DNA of 15,317 nucleotides, taken from CAZOWW01 sp964583765. Its GTDB lineage: Bacteria > Actinomycetota > Actinomycetes > Actinomycetales > Kineosporiaceae. Below, in pieces: positions 14,617 to 15,317 of this stretch; the stretch's first letter is position 1; every line of letters begins with the position of its first letter. The notes below the pieces were generated by a model. The model searched no databases, had not been told where the DNA came from, and saw only the letters and a list, made by a program, of their open reading frames with translations. The position numbers were made by a program, and so were the translations under genes. The stretch spans positions 1 to 15,317 of the forward strand of contig CAZOWW010000130.1 of the NCBI GenBank assembly GCA_964583765.1, given 5' to 3'.

Positions 14617-14647
14617 TTCGTCACGGAACGCACCCGCGCGTGACGAA
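14617..14647. promoter_or_regulatory. 9-bp inverted repeat, possible operator or terminator
   Basis: TTCGTCACG and CGTGACGAA are perfect reverse complements separated by 13 nt. The element lies about 190 bp upstream of the hypothetical gene and about 90 bp downstream of the rnpB 3' end. It could be a dimeric-regulator site or part of rnpB termination. There is no T-tract on the minus strand after it. Confidence 0.35.
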
Positions 14648-14683
14648 TCCCTCACGACATCCCCAACGGCGCTCTTCGGACAG

Positions 14684-14704
14684 GCGCCGACACCCCGCCG
14701 GCGC
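14684..14704 (-). terminator. GC hairpin after rnpB, weak terminator candidate
   Basis: GCGCCG pairs perfectly with CGGCGC across a 9-nt loop, 30 nt downstream of the predicted rnpB 3' end on the minus strand. It lacks a U-tract, so it is at most a hairpin that aids processing or factor-dependent ending. Confidence 0.25.
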
Positions 14705-14733
14705 GACGGTACCGGCAAGGAACGCGCATGGGT

Positions 14734-15122
14734 GCGGACGAGCCGGCCGGTAAGCCGGATCCTGTACCCGGTGCACGCACCGGGTGGCGGCCATCCATCT
14801 CGGGACGCCGTTGCCGACGCCCTCCAGCGACCTACCCGGAAGCTCGGGCGAGCAGCCCTCGAACGCTTCCTGTCTGGTCTTGCTCCGGGTGGGGTTTACC
14901 GAGCCGTGCCGGTCACCCGGCACGCTGGTGGTCTCTTACACCACCGTTTCACCCTTACTCGGATCGGCGGCCGAAGCCGCCGGTCCGGGCGGTCTGCTTT
15001 CTGTTGCACTGTCCCGCGGGTCACCCCGGGTGGGTGTTACCCACCACCCTGCTCTGTGGAGTCCGGACTTTCCTCGGCGGGAGGCGGACCTCCCGACGCG
15101 GCCGCCTGTCCGGCTCGTCCGC
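14734..15122 (-). ncRNA. rnpB: RNase P RNA (rnpB)
   Basis: Catalytic RNA of RNase P, which trims the 5' leader from tRNA precursors. Read on the minus strand, it contains the hallmark GAGGAAAGTCCGGACTCC (15075-15058), ACAGAAAGCAGACCGCC (around 15004-14988), the L15-like GGTAAACCCCACC that would pair with the tRNA CCA end, AGACAGGAAGCGTTCGAGG, and CGGCTTACCGGCCGG near the 3' end. The ends are set by helix P1: GCGGACGAGCCGG at the 5' end (15122-15110) pairs perfectly over 13 bp with CCGGCTCGTCCGC at the 3' end (14746-14734). The 389-nt length fits bacterial type A RNA. A TAGGCT -10 box on the same strand predicts a start at exactly 15122. Open reading frames across this RNA are spurious. Confidence 0.96.
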
Positions 15123-15128
15123 GGGGCC

Positions 15129-15134
15129 AGCCTA
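15129..15134 (-). promoter_or_regulatory. -10 element of the rnpB promoter
   Basis: TAGGCT on the minus strand ends 7 nt before position 15122, the first base of the P1 helix. Two independent arguments, the helix end and the promoter spacing, therefore agree on the RNA's 5' end. The hexamer is identical to the nadE -10 box. No consensus -35 was seen about 17 bp further upstream. Confidence 0.6.
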
Positions 15135-15200
15135 CCGGCGTTCCCGCGCACGGCCCTCCACGCTGTTGCTGCCGGGCGCCCCGCGACCGAACCGGATTGC

Positions 15201-15229
15201 TTGACAGCCCCCAGCGGGGAGCCTATGTT
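15201..15229 (+). promoter_or_regulatory. Near-consensus sigma70-type promoter for the gene beyond the right edge
   Basis: TTGACA (15201-15206) and TATGTT (15224-15229) are separated by exactly 17 bp. This is the strongest promoter signature in the window and unusually close to consensus for such a GC-rich genome. The predicted start is near 15236. It is divergent from rnpB, whose -10 lies about 70 bp to the left. The transcript would run out of the window. Confidence 0.75.
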
Positions 15230-15235
15230 CACCGC

Positions 15236-15255
15236 CGATTGGATCGGTCCAATCG
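15236..15255. promoter_or_regulatory. Perfect 20-bp palindromic operator at the transcription start
   Basis: CGATTGGA and TCCAATCG are perfect reverse complements around a 4-nt TCGG centre. The site begins at the predicted transcription start of the promoter at 15201-15229, an ideal place for a repressor to block initiation. Its size and symmetry suit a GntR- or LacI-type dimer. The regulator and the controlled gene are outside the window. A carbohydrate or nutrient uptake operon is a guess. Confidence 0.65.
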
Positions 15256-15317
15256 CTTCGACGACCTTCTCGGTCGGTCGGCCAGAGCCGTCCGGTCCGA
15301 TTCCGTCGCGGAGGTCC
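15256..15317 (+). other. 5' leader and Shine-Dalgarno of the next gene
   Basis: After the operator the leader runs to the window end with GGAGG at 15310-15314. A start codon is therefore expected a few bases past the last base. No coding sequence of that gene lies inside the window. Confidence 0.5.

Larger units (their letters stand above)
14429..14733. other. 305-bp spacer between rnpB and the small hypothetical gene
   Basis: No gene is supported. It holds the gene's Shine-Dalgarno, a 10-bp direct repeat GTCACGGAAC at 14560-14569 and 14620-14629 (exactly 60 bp apart), a 9-bp perfect inverted repeat at 14617-14647, and a GC-rich hairpin at 14684-14704 just downstream of rnpB. No clear -10/-35 for the hypothetical gene was found. 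Confidence 0.55.

Noticed and set aside
14621..15204. Open frames on both strands across 14621-15204
   Set aside because: This interval is RNase P RNA, shown by the P1 helix pairing and conserved core segments.

Overview
The window looks like chromosomal DNA from a high-GC actinobacterium. Supporting signs are very strong G/C bias at third codon positions, an actinobacterial-type RNase P RNA, a polyphosphate glucokinase, a MapB-like methionine aminopeptidase with a proline-rich N-terminal extension, and several genes whose TANNNT -10 hexamer ends exactly 7 nt before the start codon, as in leaderless transcripts. A chemotaxis receptor implies a motile organism. Order-level placement (Micrococcales-like) is only an impression from gene content.

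Layout, left to right. Positions 1-75 hold three perfect 25-bp tandem repeats directly upstream of a leaderless nadE (94-2013, +). A convergent cation diffusion facilitator (2094-2990, -) is divergent from an LLM-class flavin oxidoreductase (3130-4131, +). A chemoreceptor fused to a C-terminal PilZ domain follows (4231-6051, -). Next comes the accessory core of the window: a small putative immunity gene (6184-6636, -) directly downstream of a 1637-codon multidomain effector gene (6799-11712, -). A 425-bp divergent spacer separates the effector from housekeeping genes: leaderless map (12138-13094, +) and ppgK (13236-14009, +). A small helical hypothetical gene (14144-14428, -) and rnpB (14734-15122, -) follow. 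The last 120 bp hold a near-consensus sigma70-type promoter with a 20-bp palindromic operator at its predicted start site and a Shine-Dalgarno at the window edge. These belong to a gene that starts just outside the window.

The main discovery candidate is the effector. Its N-terminus carries an LQRLAGNRAV motif like those that open proteins linked to extracellular contractile injection systems (eCIS). It then has four QDFVDGPGGLI repeats, a His/Gly/Ala-rich stretch, about 450 residues of Ala/Gln-rich helix, a strongly hydrophobic pore-like segment, and seven KTEPMPAVD repeats. Two enzymatic modules end the protein: a metzincin-like HExxHxxGxxD protease and a C-terminal WHH-type HNH nuclease toxin. 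The small gene after it is the natural immunity candidate. No contractile-sheath, tube, baseplate or ATPase genes are in the window, so any delivery apparatus would have to lie elsewhere.

The remaining genes are mostly housekeeping: NAD synthesis, metal efflux, N-terminal Met removal, glucose phosphorylation with polyphosphate and tRNA processing. Two have unusual features: the MCP-PilZ fusion, which would join c-di-GMP sensing to chemotaxis, and the LLM oxidoreductase, which resembles F420-dependent glucose-6-phosphate dehydrogenase but seems to lack part of its phosphate pocket.
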